A stretch of DNA of 64,000 nt from Philopedon plagiatum. Lineage: Eukaryota; Arthropoda; Insecta; Coleoptera; Curculionidae. Shown piece after piece: positions 1-11,852 of the stretch. The DNA lies in NCBI GenBank assembly GCA_963971165.1, contig OZ020191.1, positions 15,061,160 through 15,125,159 on the forward strand. The letters run 5' to 3'. The notes below the pieces were generated by a model that worked only from the letters and a program-made list of their open reading frames with translations, had not been told where the DNA came from and made no database searches. How positions within the stretch are numbered: position 1 is the stretch's first letter; each line of letters begins with the position of its first letter. A program made the position numbers and the translations under genes.

Positions 1-642
1 TTTTGCCGTCCTAAGTTCACTAAAGCGGTTAAATTGTTTCTGCAAATCTTACGAGGTCTCCCCGAAACTGGTCTATGCCTCATATCTGCGCCATTTTTTA
101 TCCTCTCTTTATTGTCTCATATACTACACTTTTTCCCAGGTCACTCAATTGCACGAATTTTTTAACGTTTCGAACACCTTTTCTATACAACAATTCCACC
201 TTTTTCTTTTTTCTACTTGCGACATTATTTCACAAATCTTAAGCCTGTTTACAATCAACCATATTTGACAGATGGTGTTGTTATGTAATTTTAGCCATGG
301 CCTACTATCGGCACAACCTACTTGATGCATTGCTTTTGTCTTAGAATGTTACAAAAAAGAAATATATTAAAATTAGGGAAACATAAAATTCCGGATACTT
401 TCTAGACGGACTATATTTTACAAACCTTTTAGTATAAAGTTTATCAATCTGCAAATAATAGATTTAGAGACAATGATATCTATTCCTTGTTTCCTAATCT
501 ATGGCGTCAACTCATCGTACTTTATAAGGAGAGATGGCGCATCACATTTTAACCAATGGTATGAATAAGCGTTACTTCTTAAGGCGACTAATAAAATTAT
601 GCAAACGTATCTATGCTTTGCTAACAAGATTTCTTTTTACAG
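1..642 (+). other. Intron sequence upstream of the first visible KDM1A exon
   Basis: AT-rich sequence with no recognisable coding similarity. It ends in a pyrimidine tract and AG at 641-642, the 3' splice site of the KDM1A exon that follows. A 61-codon open frame on the minus strand (145-330) resembles nothing I know and is probably chance. The upstream KDM1A exons must lie before the window. Confidence 0.7.
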
Positions 643-988
643 CCGATGTCGTACTATGTACCCTACCTCTTGGAGTCCTCAAACTCAGCGCTGCCTCCTC
701 CAGTGGTCAACTCAACACAGTCCAATTCAGCCCTCCGTTGCCCGATTGGAAAACCTCTGCTATCCAAAGACTGGGCTTTGGCAACTTGAACAAAGTTGTG
801 CTGTGTTTCGAACGTATATTCTGGAATCCTCAGGCTAATTTATTCGGACACGTCGGCAGTACCACGGCCAGTAGGGGGGAACTGTTCTTGTTCTGGAGTT
901 TATACAAAGCGCCTGTGTTGTTAGCTCTGGTGGCTGGTGAAGCAGCTGCTATTATGGAGAATGTTACTGATGATGTTATCGTTGGAAG
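643..988 (+). CDS. Kdm1a: Lysine-specific histone demethylase 1A (LSD1/KDM1A), penultimate coding exon
   Basis: This exon encodes part of the C-terminal amine-oxidase domain of LSD1, the FAD-dependent nuclear enzyme that removes mono- and dimethyl marks from histone H3 within CoREST-type repressor complexes. The frame reads ADVVLCTLPLGVLKL, then a stretch containing PPLPDWK and RLGFGNLNKVVLCFE, then LVAGEAAAIMENV and DDVIVGR. All are near-diagnostic for KDM1A across animals. The exon opens after a polypyrimidine-AG at 641-642 and closes at a GT donor at 989-990, leaving AG of an arginine codon that the next exon completes. No frameshift or stop is seen, so it is probably functional. The SWIRM, Tower and N-terminal oxidase parts are encoded before the window. 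The related KDM1B is less likely because the C-terminal wording in the next exon is KDM1A-type. Confidence 0.96.
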
Positions 989-1640
989 GTAAAAAATAAT
1001 TATTTTGCATCTCAATCATCCCATAGATTGAATAGATCTCTTAATCCTCATTTTCGAAGAGTCATGTATACCCTTTTAATTGCTCAGGAATAAATAGTAG
1101 GTACTTTGTATATGACCCAGAAGAAAGTATTACCCTTATTATTTCGGATTGTAATTATTTTATTTTGTAAGTACTGGAAAATTGTTTTGCGTGTAGGTTA
1201 TATGTGTAGGTAATTGCAAAATCCGACGATAATCCGTTAATACCATCCCAATTAAATTAGTATTTATTGCTAAGAACAGCAACATAAGGTTATTCTCCTC
1301 GAGATAAAGACATATTCCTAAAGAAACAACAGTTATCTGATTTTTATTTTCCGTGAATAATTTCAAGAATTCATAATCCTCTTACCTGCTTCTATTAACA
1401 GCTTATTTTCATGTGTTGAGACTTAAGCCCAGCTCATAAATAATAAAAATAAGTTAATCAAGTTTTAATTTATTAGAAGCGCTTAAAACTTGGAGTTAGA
1501 GCTGTAAGTTTGAATTAATAATTCATCGGCGTTATAAGTAAATAAATGCAAATAATTAAATTTTAAAAGTTTGCTGTAACTTACACCTTAGGCCTTCTAC
1601 ACAAATAGGAATCGTCAAAAATGCGTACTGGATTCGACAA

Positions 1641-2227
1641 TAAAGGCTTGGTCAAACAGAACGCGTATCTAACGCGCGTCAGGGCATACTTTTACGTTGC
1701 GATGAGCGCTGCGTACGTTAGACGTCATATTGAAAGGTTTGACGCGACGTACTTTGTACCAGTGCCATTCTCTGATAAGATGTCAAGCGATTCAGATGAG
1801 GAAGAACTATTACTTGTATATGCGTTGTCACGCTAAAAAGAAGAGTATGGGTGCATGATATTAATAAAAAGAGGAAGGAATTTGGAGAATATCGTCGTTT
1901 GCATATTTTCGCCTTGGAAGCAACGTTTTTATACAAGCTATTCTTTGTACCATACTAACATGGGTGCTTCCGAACACATTCTATTAACTTTTCAGTCACA
2001 TCGGCACAATATTCCGCAAGAACGTCGAGCGTAAAACTGAAAATTTCTTCAACGCGACGTACTAACGCTACGCCTGAGCGTCGCGTACTTCTCGCGAGCG
2101 CGCCCTGTGTGACATCATATATAAGTACAGTATACAACACAATGCGACGCTATAGCGCGAAATTCTTACGCGACGTTATTACGCGCTGACGCGCGCTAAG
2201 TACGCGTTCTGTTTGACCAAGCCTTTA
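1641..2227. mobile_element. Foldback MITE in the KDM1A intron
   Basis: The two ends are inverted copies. The left arm begins TAAAGGCTTGGTCAAACAGA at 1641 and the complement is found ending at 2227. Both arms continue into CG-rich words (ACGCGTA, GACGCGCGT) that also recur inside. A short AT-flanked interior has no transposase coding capacity. The termini start TAAAGG, as does the element at 6848-7050, so the two may be related. The flanking TA could be a Tc1/mariner-type duplication, but the palindromic ends leave this ambiguous. Confidence 0.8.
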
Positions 2228-2284
2228 AGGAAAATGATCTATGCATTTATTAAAATATACTCCGTGGACAAAAAGTGGCAAAAA

Positions 2285-2935
2285 GTACGCAATTATGACG
2301 CTGCGCTTCACGCATAGAATCTTGTGTTCACGAAGAGCACCGTCATACTAGATTCGTCACGAATCTAAGGATTCTTATTTAGCGTATACTTATACGCATC
2401 CAAGGAATGCGTACTAAGCTACTTCGTTGCGGATCTGAGATTCCCATCCATCAGATGTTCACAGGGGGTTGCAAGACGGATCCAGTACGCGTCTAAGACG
2501 ATATGCTCCGTACATAAAGCCTTGTGTACTGCATTCGCCACGAATCTAATATTCAAACAATAAATTTTTACAGGTCTGCACAACGAATCTAGTACTTATT
2601 TATGATGATACCCTCGTTGCATATGGTCTTGTGTCAACGGAGCGTACGTGTTATAGGTATAGTAAGAATCAAGCAAGAAAAAGTTACGAGCGTCATAGGC
2701 ATGAAGACATCACGCGTGCTCTCTCTCGTTTTAGAATATTCCTGGCTTGGTTGCTGGAAATTGATAAACCTGTGACGCAGTCCCTTTAAACAAGTGTATT
2801 GTTATAGATGCGTATTGGATTCATCACGATTATGAAATTCTTATTTACCAGCAGTTTTTTACCGGCGAGATCAGGATCTCGTACGCATGTATGACGATAC
2901 GCTTCGTGCATCAACCCTGGTGTACACGAATCGTA
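2285..2935. repeat. Degenerate repeat field in the KDM1A intron
   Basis: A motif of roughly 45-50 bases, GTACGC then TATGACGATACGCTTCGTGC then a TTGTGTAC-like word, recurs imperfectly near 2285, 2485, 2590 and 2881. Related words such as TTCGTCACGAATCTA recur near 2350, 2530 and 2815. Spacing is irregular (about 100-290 bases). It looks like an old, decayed tandem repeat rather than coding sequence. Confidence 0.6.
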
Positions 2936-3083
2936 CTCAAGCAATCCTGTATCTCGTTAAATAGCAACTTTTGGAATAAGTATATTGAGCAAAATTTCAA
3001 TATTTTGGTGTCCACTGTTACTTTTGATCCACTCTCCATTATGACATTTTTAATATTATAAAAAAATATCTTTCTTTTTACAG

Positions 3084-3438
3084 ATGTATTGCTGTTCTAC
3101 GTGGTATCTTTGGCCAATCAGGCGTGCCTCAACCGAAAGAAACTGTGGTAACTCGTTGGCGTGCAGACCCATGGTCACGAGGCTCTTACAGTTTCGTAGC
3201 GGTAGGATCATCAGGATCTGACTACGATTTGTTAGCAAGTCCTGTCATTCCTCCAAGTCCACAGGGAGTATCTGTTACTGCAGGACCGGCTAGAGTATTT
3301 TTTGCAGGAGAACATACAATTAGAAATTATCCTGCAACAGTGCACGGGGCTTTTTTGAGCGGATTAAGAGAAGCGAGTAGAATTGCAGATCAAATTATTG
3401 GTAATCCTTGTCTACCGCAACCTGCAGATGAGAAGTAA
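3084..3438 (+). CDS. Kdm1a: Lysine-specific histone demethylase 1A (LSD1/KDM1A), last coding exon
   Basis: This exon completes the amine-oxidase domain and carries the stop codon (TAA, 3436-3438). Read in the phase left by the previous exon, it gives R-CIAVLRGIFG, then VPQPKETVVTRWRADPW, RGSYSFVAVGSSGSDYDLLA and RVFFAGEHTIRNYPATVHGA followed by LSGLREASRIADQI. The FAGEHT to SGLREA block is the conserved C-terminal FAD-binding segment of LSD1, and the WRADPW-RGSYS block helps form the substrate cavity. The tail after ADQI is short and variable, as in other insect orthologues. A 3' splice site (TTTTTACAG) ends at 3083. No disabling change is seen. Confidence 0.97.
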
Positions 3439-4150
3439 TTGTATACTTAGATTTAGTGCCTTTAATTTAATCTTACCTTAATATTGATTTTTGTATCACC
3501 ACTATTCTTTTTGCTATGGTGGATATATTTTCTAGAAATATGTGACGAGCCTACTTAAGTTGCATCCCGTTTCCCTTTGACGAAACTAACATGAATTAAA
3601 CCAAGTTTTTTTCTTTACCATAATATAATACCCTCCAAGTTGCGCTCAAATAAAAATAGAATTTTCGACGTGTCTACTTCTTGATTTGACAAAACAGGAA
3701 ACAAAAAAACAAAGTAAAAACCTAAATTTATAGGCAAGTTCTTCAATTCAATTATTCAGGTTTAGTGAATGCACCCATTCTTTTTTTCTTCAAAGCGACT
3801 ATATCGCTATTTTGTCAGATTTCTGGTATTATTAGAAATATTATTTTGCAATAATTCCTTTCAAATTATTTTTATTTGTTCTTTTGAAATATATTCTACG
3901 GTTGGTATCAGTGAAGAAACTGACATTATAAAGTATAATTTCGTTTTAAAAGCTGTTTTTTTTAACTTAAGTGTTCATAAAAGTGAACCGATAGGTTTCT
4001 GGTCTTATGTGTTTATCATAAAACCTATTTCATTGATGAATGTACATCATACACATTTATAACTTGGCTTTTTCTTTTTAATTAGTTTTTATTTTAGTAC
4101 ATAAGATGTATTGTATATTTTGCCTTTTATGAATAAAACATTGAACAATC
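3439..4150 (+). other. Kdm1a: Probable KDM1A 3' untranslated region with poly(A) signals
   Basis: AT-rich sequence follows the stop. AATAAA hexamers occur at about 3649-3655 and at 4132-4137, the latter followed within 30 bases by sequence suited to cleavage. Which signal is used cannot be read from DNA alone. A 97-codon open frame at 3769-4062 is low-complexity and is not called. Confidence 0.5.
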
Positions 4151-4607
4151 TGAACAGACTTTTATTATGGCTTCAATTTTTTAAGTACTTAGCATAGTGT
4201 TGGTTTATTTGATTGGGTAATATGGTTAACTAAATTTTGATTGAATTAAAAAAATTAATAAATTTTACCAAAAAATCAAGTTCGCTCAAAAAATAAACAT
4301 CTCTAAGGATTTGTGAGCAGTTTCTGTCTACAAAAAACGTAACGCTATGCTAAACTAAATATCTTTTGCTTTTAACATTTAATTAGAATTTTATGCTGGA
4401 TTAAAAATTGTCAGCAACCTGTAACAGATCAAAATTAAATTTTGGTATTTACAATGAATTATATTTTGAAGAAATGTGTTTTCGAAAAAGGTGCTTTCAA
4501 AATATTATATTTTGCAAAATAAAATCTACCTTCTAAAATTCCCATTTCCGAAGAGCTATTTTTGCAAAATTTTCTCTAGATCCCCTATGGTAATGTGGTA
4601 AATTATA
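4151..4607. other. AT-rich intergenic stretch
   Basis: No gene is seen. Bases 4218-4287 (a word containing GGTTAACTAAATTTTGATTG) recur in the same orientation at 56113-56178, so a short dispersed repeat lies here. Confidence 0.6.
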
Positions 4608-6215
4608 CACTCATGGACAAAATTATCGAATATTTTTTGTTATCACTGTTACTCGAAAAGAATCTTAAATTATCCAATTAAACTGATATATGTGCTGATG
4701 GTATTCATCTAGGAGGCGGATATGTTCACTTGTTTTAAAATACTTTGACATTTAATTCATATTAATGGCGTCTATAGTCTTTCGTGCATATTATGCCAAA
4801 AATCATTGCATATTTATTTAAGAATAATAGTGACTTAAGTTATTTGTGGCGAAATTAAGTGAGTTATAGTGATTCGCATTTGCCAGTCCTCTATTTAAAA
4901 TAACAGTATGCCACCAGTTAGACGTTGCAGCGAAGTTGAAGCGGTACAAATTGTAACACTACATAACGAAGGATATAAACAAAAAGAGATTGCGCGACGT
5001 CTTAGGAGAGGTCAATCTACAGTATCGAATATTTTAAGAAGGTATCAAGAGACTGGAAATTTCAAACGAAGATCCGGTCAAGGGCGCAAAACGTGTACAC
5101 CAGCAATTGATGACCGTTTCTTGATACTTAGTTCAACTCGAAATCGCACATTGATGTCCACGCATCTCAAAAATGAGCTACTAAATGTAAGACAATGCAA
5201 TGTTAGTTCGCAAACGGTCACAAGAAGATTAAAAGAAGTAGGTTTAAAGCCAAGGTGCCCTGCTAAAGTTCCTCGTCTTCTACAAAACCACAAAACTCGT
5301 CGATTGGAATTTGCCAGAACGCATGTTCCGTGGAATCACGAGCACTGGCAAAATATTCTGTTTACGGATGAGACTAGAATTCAATTATGGAAGCCAGATG
5401 GACGAAACCACGTCTATAGAAGAGTTGGGGAACGGTACGCAACTGCAATCTCATACATAGCGTTAGCTTTGGAGGTGGCGGCATAATGCTTTGAGGTATT
5501 AGGTATGAGGTATTAGTTGGGAGGGGCACCGAACTTGTGGAAGTGATTGGGTGAATGACTGCGGATAGTTATATCGAGAACATCCTTCAGGACCATGTTT
5601 TGCCATATAGGCATATTGGCTATGAAAGATTCGTATTAATGCACGATAACGCCCGACCACATGCCGCTGGCAGAGTGACTAATTACCTCGATTCAGTCCA
5701 TATTCAAACTTTGGATTGACCGCCCTAGATCCCAGACTTAAATCCGATAGAGCACATGTGGGATGAGCTAAAACGCCGCATAAGGAAAAGAAATCCCGTT
5801 CCAAGTACAATAGAAGAACTTCGGTTTGCAGCACAATATGAATGGAACGCATTTCCTCAAGAATACATTCAAACTCTACTTAGTAGCATGCCGAGAAGGA
5901 TTCATGCAGTCATTGGAGCTCGAGGAGGGAATACTCGTTACTAACTATGTTCTTATTTTAATTAAAACACTAAGATTTTGCCATCACAGTAGCAGTTAAG
6001 TTACTCTAAATATCCTTAATTTTTGTAACATTTAGCATTTAATTTTTTTTTCACAATTTTCTACTCATAAAATTTTAATAATGTTCACTTAAAATTTGTA
6101 AAATAAATTGGTCTTACTAGTACAAAGTGTTTAAATTGTTTGATTCATCAGAATTCATTTTTTCAAAAAGAAATTATGAAAATTTTAAAATATTCGATAA
6201 TTTTGCCCATGAGTG
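4608..6215 (+). mobile_element. Full-length but inactive Tc1-like transposon
   Basis: The element is bounded by 29-base terminal inverted repeats, CACTCATGG-A/G-CAAAATTATCGAATATTTT, differing at one base. TA dinucleotides flank it at 4606-4607 and 6216-6217, the Tc1/mariner target duplication. The length of about 1.6 kb and a single transposase gene on the + strand fit the Tc1 (DD34E) group. Near-identical termini and an almost complete transposase suggest fairly recent insertion followed by inactivation. Confidence 0.93.
4908..5944 (+). pseudogene. Tc1-like (DD34E) transposase, broken
   Basis: The first 190 or so codons are open from the ATG at 4908. They hold a paired-type helix-turn-helix region (EGYKQKEIARRLRRGQSTVS), a second HTH_Tc3-like region, and the first catalytic aspartate in LFTDETRIQLW. 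The frame then fails near 5450-5486, where the SVMVWGG-type stretch is garbled. The second aspartate (MHDNARPHA) and the glutamate (NPIEHMWDELKRR) can still be read downstream, 34 residues apart, which defines DD34E. Stops interrupt the region between them (a TGA at the usual tryptophan and a TAG after PP). The last 62 codons to TAA at 5942-5944 are intact. It cannot encode an active enzyme. Confidence 0.93.
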
Positions 6216-6217
6216 TA

Positions 6218-6847
6218 TGTTAAAATGTTTTTTATCTGTTTTTAAGGCAAGCTTAATTTTCCAAAGCTAGTAAATTGAATTTTAAACATAAACATAGCAA
6301 ATGATGAAGTTAATCTAACAATCATGCTCACTTAATTCTTTACCATTCCACGATAGTGTAATTATACCATGCAAAACCATTTAACATAAATAATGACTTA
6401 CTAACTTTATATTTTATGGGAAAGCGTACTTCGTTGATTAATCTTCCTGTCAAACCTGCTATACATAATCGTAGTAGTGCTTCTTTTTACAATATATATG
6501 CAACGATGTAGGTATTTGAGATAATTATAGATAAGAAAAGTTCCTGCATATTGTGTATCACGTAGCAAGAATGATTAAAATTAGTCCGTTTTTATAAAAA
6601 TATGCTCTTAATTGAAAACGCAGACAAGAATAAATAAATTTGTCAAGTGCGTGTCGGGTCTCTTGGACGCCCCAGAAATTTCTAACATCCCAGCAACGTC
6701 CCACAATATCCCAAGATTAGAATATATCTAGGATCATCCCGTAAATGTCAAAGCTGATAGTCAGCAAGATATTTAAACTAAGAAGGTTGCTTCATGCGAT
6801 GCTGACCTATCCCAACGCCGGCCACGTCACACGATGGCCTGCACGCT
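6218..6847. other. Intergenic stretch without recognisable features
   Basis: AT-rich sequence with a more GC-balanced end near 6650-6840. I see no coding similarity, repeat structure or RNA gene. Confidence 0.5.
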
Positions 6848-7050
6848 TAAAGGTGCGTTTCCTATGAAGCGGCTGACGCTCGCGGCTGCCGCACAGCGTC
6901 TGCTGACGCCAGTATATCCACTGACGTTAATGCTTGCGTCTGACGCTCGAAAAGAAACGGATAAATTAAATTGTCACATGAGCAGTACTAGGCGTCAGAC
7001 GCTGTGCGGCAGCCGCGAGCGTCAGCCGCTCCATAGGAAACGCACCTTTA
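6848..7050. mobile_element. 203-bp foldback MITE
   Basis: Two roughly 60-base arms (6848-6910 and 6991-7050) are near-perfect inverted copies. The left arm starts TAAAGGTGCGTTTCCTATGA and includes GCGGCTGACGCTCGCGGCTG. The interior is about 80 bases. The apparent 100-codon frame here arises from the GC-rich arms and is not a gene. The TA at each edge may be the target duplication. Confidence 0.85.
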
Positions 7051-7459
7051 CACGGTATCGTCGATCTCCCTTCTACACGCGCCAATTCTACATAGCCCGT
7101 CTTTTTCTTGAGAGCAAAATATCGTGTTTTTGGTAAAGAAAATTAGTTTTTTTATATAATATTAATTAGTTATGTTGTATATTGGAAATAAAATGGGAGT
7201 ATTCTATACCTGTTATAGCGATTTCTTGACGTCTCTTTCCTATTTATTGCTAGTAGAAACTCAAAAAAGTTAAGGAGGGATCCATATATAGGAACTACAA
7301 TTCGTTCGAAAAAGATGCGATTCACTGGCAGCCAAATTTACTGATTTTGACAAATAGATAATTATAATTATTTATTCCAAATTAAAGATTATGGAAGAAT
7401 AAACATTTAAATATAAAATGTGTGGGATAATTAGGTACTTCAAGGATAAATAAGGACCG

Positions 7460-7892
7460 TGGATGAAAGATCGAAAGTAAAAAGGTCGAAAACACAAAAG
7501 GTCGAGACTAAAATGATGGAAAAATATTATTGATTAAAAATACATAAGGTCGAAGTTACAAAAGGTCGAAATTAAAAAAGATCGAAAATAAAGAAGGTCG
7601 AATCGAAATTACAAAAGGTCGAAATAAAAACAGGTGGAAAAATATACTAGTATCTATGAATTGTAAGTTGTGATTACTGTCGTCGTTTAAAAATGGAAAT
7701 AAATAATATTGTAAAATTACTTTTTATTGCGTTGTTTTCATTGATCGACCTATGCTCATTTCGACCCGTTTAAATTTCGATTTTTTGTAAATTTCAATCT
7801 TTGAAATTTCGATCTTTTTGAATTTCGATCTTTTTGAATCTCGACTTTACTCTACTTCGATCTTCTGTACGATATTTTCGATCTTTCATCCA
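7460..7892. mobile_element. Foldback element with AAAGGTCGAAAT-type repeats
   Basis: The ends are inverted copies of TGGATGAAAGATCGAAA. The left half consists of degenerate repeats of AAAAGGTCGAAA separated by short spacers, and the right half carries the complement (TTTCGATCTTTTTGAA). This gives a long imperfect hairpin with an ordinary AT-rich centre. It has no coding capacity. Its right edge abuts a LINE relic, suggesting it inserted into that LINE. Confidence 0.8.
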
Positions 7893-8260
7893 GTGGTATT
7901 GAGATGCCTTTTCAGGCGGCAGTGTCCCGTAAGGAGTCCTGTTATCATTCTGTGTCCTCCTGCTTAGTTGCAGGTGTGCTTTGGTTCTGTGTTTATCCGA
8001 CTCACTGATAAAAGATCGGGATTGTCTTAAACCAGGAAAATGCATCCAGTACAGCTAATGTTGTCTTGTCAATTGTTCCTGTATTGCTCTCCGTGCTGTT
8101 GGTACTAGAGTCCGCATGTGTGCTTCGGTACCAATCAAGGTTTCTGTCGCTATCCTTTTAGCTAGCCTGTTGGCGGATTCATTTCCTTGTATTCCTTAAT
8201 GACCGGGCACCCACTGACCCTGTTCTGTCGTGCCAGAATGTTCAGCTTTGCAACTATTTT
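7893..8260 (-). pseudogene. Jockey-type LINE 3' segment: RNase H and C-terminal tail, decayed
   Basis: Read on the minus strand in shifting frames, the sequence shows the end of a retrotransposon RNase H domain: a WVPGH-like word, then GIQGNESANRLAKRIA. A tail region follows with SDKHRTKAHLQLSRRTQNDN and a GTLPP/GHCRL-type stretch. Stops and frameshifts are present. The segment is cut off at 7892 by the foldback element. It is one of several LINE RNase H relics in the window. Confidence 0.75.
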
Positions 8261-8599
8261 GAACTGTCAATTGTCCGACATGACATTCTGAAAGCTGGCT
8301 TGACAAAAAAATCCTTTTTTAAAGGAAATTAAAATCTAGTTTAATCCCTCCTGATTTTACAGATGAATACTCTAAGATGGTGAGTAGTGTTGATTTTTCC
8401 GATTCTAACCTATAATTTCACGTGTAGGAGTCTCATTATTGTTCCTTTGTGTGCTCCACAAATAATACTTGTCAATTTAGGAATTGACACTTGATGTTCC
8501 AAGGTTACATCACCATCAAGATAAGTTCTTAGTTTTATAATCGCCAAGAAAGCCAAATATTTTGAATAATTGTATTAAAAAAACTGATTTAATATTTAT

Positions 8600-9010
8600 A
8601 GTGTTTTAGCGTTGTAAAGGTGTTGCATTTTCTTAGAGCTAGTTAAAGGGTTATCATTTTCCTTTGTATTACATTCGATTCATTCTACGATGCCTCGTTT
8701 TTCTCTTTAAATTAAACATTGAATCTACTTTTAACGTTGTTTCCTTACGATGTACGGCTTTTTGAGGTTACTGACAGAAATTTTAATTATTGAGAGTGGG
8801 CTAATACCTGTTTTCTGGCTGACTGGCTCATACCAATGATGTTAAGGTTCTTTTCTAAGTGCATTGATAGGTCACTAGCATGTGGCATTAAACAAACTCA
8901 AGTAACCTGCCCCGCTACATTAGTGCTAGTCGATGGCTTGTTGTCATACATCTCGTCCTTTACTATATCAACTATTAATTGATGACAGCAATAATTGTTA
9001 TAATATCTTC
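8600..9010 (+). repeat. Dispersed repeat, copy 1 (partner at 50835-51295)
   Basis: About 400 bases align in the same orientation with 50835-51295. Shared words include TTTAACGTTGTTTC, GCATTGATAGGTCA, CCCCGCTAC and TAGTCGATGG followed by TTGTTGTCATACATCTCG. The copies are visibly diverged and contain no open frame. I do not recognise the family or see its ends. Confidence 0.7.
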
Positions 9011-11852
9011 ATGTGAAACTGTTATAAAATGTAAGAGAAGAATGAGCAAGAATCTTCTTGTCAGTGTTTAATAAACGATTTTTCCTTAATGAAGCCATAA
9101 CGGTAGACAACTAAATAAGAAATAAAAAATACGTTTTAATTTTTCTTTGGAGACAGTGTGACTTTTTACAGACATCAATACTGTCAGGTATGTCTGAACC
9201 ATCATGCATGATAGTTTTGTTGGTAAAACAGAACTACGGCCGAGCACGATCTTAAAGGTGACAAAATGTCTAGAAGCAAAACTAGCCTACACTAGAAAAT
9301 AGGCATTTTGAAGAGAAACATAATATTATAAACAATTGACGAAATGTATTTTGATAAATGTAACACATATAAAGATGGGAACATTAATTTGTTCAATAAC
9401 ATAATTTTTATTTCCTATGGTGGCACATATTCCAGACCTTCCTGTTTTGTATTCTATCCTAAAAACTGCCTTCTGTTTTTTATACAAGTTGATAATTATT
9501 ACCCTTTGACTGATCCTACACTATTTGGTGTTTTCTTTTAGGTCAAAAATGCAAATGACCTTATTCCTCCTATCCTTGGTCATCTTTTACTACTATTTCC
9601 TCTATTCCCTCGCATATCAATATCCAATGGAATGAAGAGATTTTAAAAAAAATTTTGGTTTTCCCCTTCATGGTTCTTAATGGTTCTTAATAGCGGTTAA
9701 TTTTGTTACTAGTACTCGAGATTTTCATTAAAAAATAATGTAGGTTTTGACTGTTACTCTATTTGTTGTTGAAATCTTAACAGAAAAAAAATTAAAGGAA
9801 TCAAACCAGCGCGCAGCGACATAAAAATAAAAATGGACCAATATACAACGCGCATTATCACAGGTATGCATGCGCAGTTAAAATTTTAAGGCATTCTGTA
9901 TTGTTGAACAGGACCGGCCTAAAAATTTATATATAGTGTTCTATCAGTTTAGATACATGTTTATGGCAGTTATGAGTAAATTTCTCTCTTAATATGCCCA
10001 ATGTCCATGGAAAAACACTTATTTTAATTTTGTTAATTATTTTAATTTTGACGAGTTAAAAGTTATTAAATTAAATTTAAATTATTTTAATAAACATATT
10101 GAGTTTAGCTGCGTAAACTAAAACTGTATGTAAGTCAACTGTATGGATACATTAGCAACACGAAATATAGGTTGCTATTTATAAAACTCCGATGTACCTA
10201 TAAGAAACTTTTCACCCTCTGTACTAGACTCAAAGGAAGGGAATTTTACATTTATTTAAAAATACTGCTTACACAACTTTTTACCACATACCAGAACGTC
10301 GCCATGCCAAAATATTTTGGCATTCTACGCGCTGTGTTAGCAAAATGATACTAACATGGCTAGCAAAACGTCATTATATTACACAACTAACACTAACACG
10401 ACAAATAAATGGTCCATAAAACACAATGTCAAAACCGGTCAAACCACACTTTTTTCACAAAAGACGTACCCGTACGAAGCGTGCCAAGAATGGACATCGA
10501 CTGATAATCCGGCCCTGGCCAAGAAATATGGGTTTGATTTTGATAGATTTACTGGTGGATAAACCTTTTTCTATCAGTAGCATGCTATCCTTTTTTATCT
10601 ACCATATGTGAACAAAGATAATACGATCACCGACTAGAATTGATTTATTCACTGGTGAATTGTGAAAAACGCCCACATGCATACTGAGGAATAGATTTTG
10701 CCCGTGGAGGAGCTAAAGGATACTGCGCAACCTATATAATTTATGAACGGAACTCTTGGCTGTCCATTTTTCTTTTTATGAAGTTGGATCGTACGACAAA
10801 AAGTTTTGAAATCTTCAAATGAAATGAAACGATATTCGAGTATGTCCACGCGTCATATGGCTGAGCACGGCCGTAGTGTTTTATTATTCATTAGCTGAGA
10901 AAACGTAAACTGTTATAATAAATGATAACGTTGATTATTAAACCAGCATCTTCTATACACTGGGCATATAAAAAACAATCAAAAAAGTAGTTTTAACTAG
11001 CTAGAAAATTAATTTTAACCGGTTCATTAAATATGTAAATTTAGGCCAAATGATTTATGTTGCTTGTTGTTTTCAATGATCTGCTTTGCAACATTTATTT
11101 ATAGAGAGCCGATTTTAGTTTTAAGATTTGTGTAAACAAACTTAAAGTTTGAAAGCGCCACTTTCGGTTCATTTCCATTTACGTGCTGTCGGAGTGTCGG
11201 GTATCAAGGCAAATACAACGAACAAAAACAGGTCAACGCAAAGCGAAGTACATAATTGTTAGGCGATACAAAAATTACAGAATCCTTCGTTGTCTTTAGC
11301 GGAGTCCTTGCAAGTTTTAGATGACGTGCAAATAGTTCTGCCATGAAAAGTGGTTGTGCCACAGAAAAAATTATTAGTGTATTAAAAAAAATGTTGGCAT
11401 CGCTAAACTGAGACAAATATTTATTTATTTACATTACCTGCTTTATAGGTCACCCCAACTTGAAAGCAGGGATAACAATTTATTTAACAGTAAATATACT
11501 TTGGAAAGAAAATTGATATTATATAATAATAATAATAATACTTGAATTCTTAACCTAAGATACTACTTATAACCTAACTTACACACTGAAATCTTTTCGC
11601 TGTATTATATTTTAATAAACAGAGAAACACAGGCAAATAAAGAAAAAATAGAAGAAAATATCTGCCCAATGCTGCACCAATCTTTTAACAGTACTGACAG
11701 AACAACTAAAAAAACCTAAGTCTTAACTTTTATTGTTTCTCGCACATTGAAAAAATAGGCGAAAAATTCACCTTGCAGTTTTTATTAAAACGTGTTCTAA
11801 ATGTATTTTTTGTATCTTTTAGTATTATTTTAATGGGCATTATAAATTTTAA
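9011..11852. other. Long stretch with little recognisable content
   Basis: Mostly AT-rich sequence. A 68-codon frame at 10356-10562 (ending KKYGFDFDRFTGG) has more balanced composition than its surroundings but matches nothing I recognise. It could be a fragment of an unidentified transposon or gene. No splice signals or RNA genes are convincing. An (AAT)n-like microsatellite lies near 11525. Confidence 0.4.

Larger units (their letters stand above)
989..3083 (+). other. Kdm1a: KDM1A last intron (2.1 kb)
   Basis: The intron starts with GT at 989-990 and ends in a T-rich tract and CAG at 3081-3083. It carries a foldback element (1641-2227) and a field of degenerate repeats (about 2285-2935). 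I see no coding sequence in it. The phases on both sides agree: AG plus A gives the arginine of the VGRCIAVLRG junction. Confidence 0.9.

Noticed and set aside
3769..4062. 97-codon frame after KDM1A
   Set aside because: Low-complexity, AT-rich, lies in the likely 3' UTR and has no recognisable domain.
10356..10562. 68-codon frame ending KKYGFDFDRFTGG
   Set aside because: Composition is more protein-like than its surroundings, but no family, splice sites or second copy support it; mentioned only within the stretch entry.
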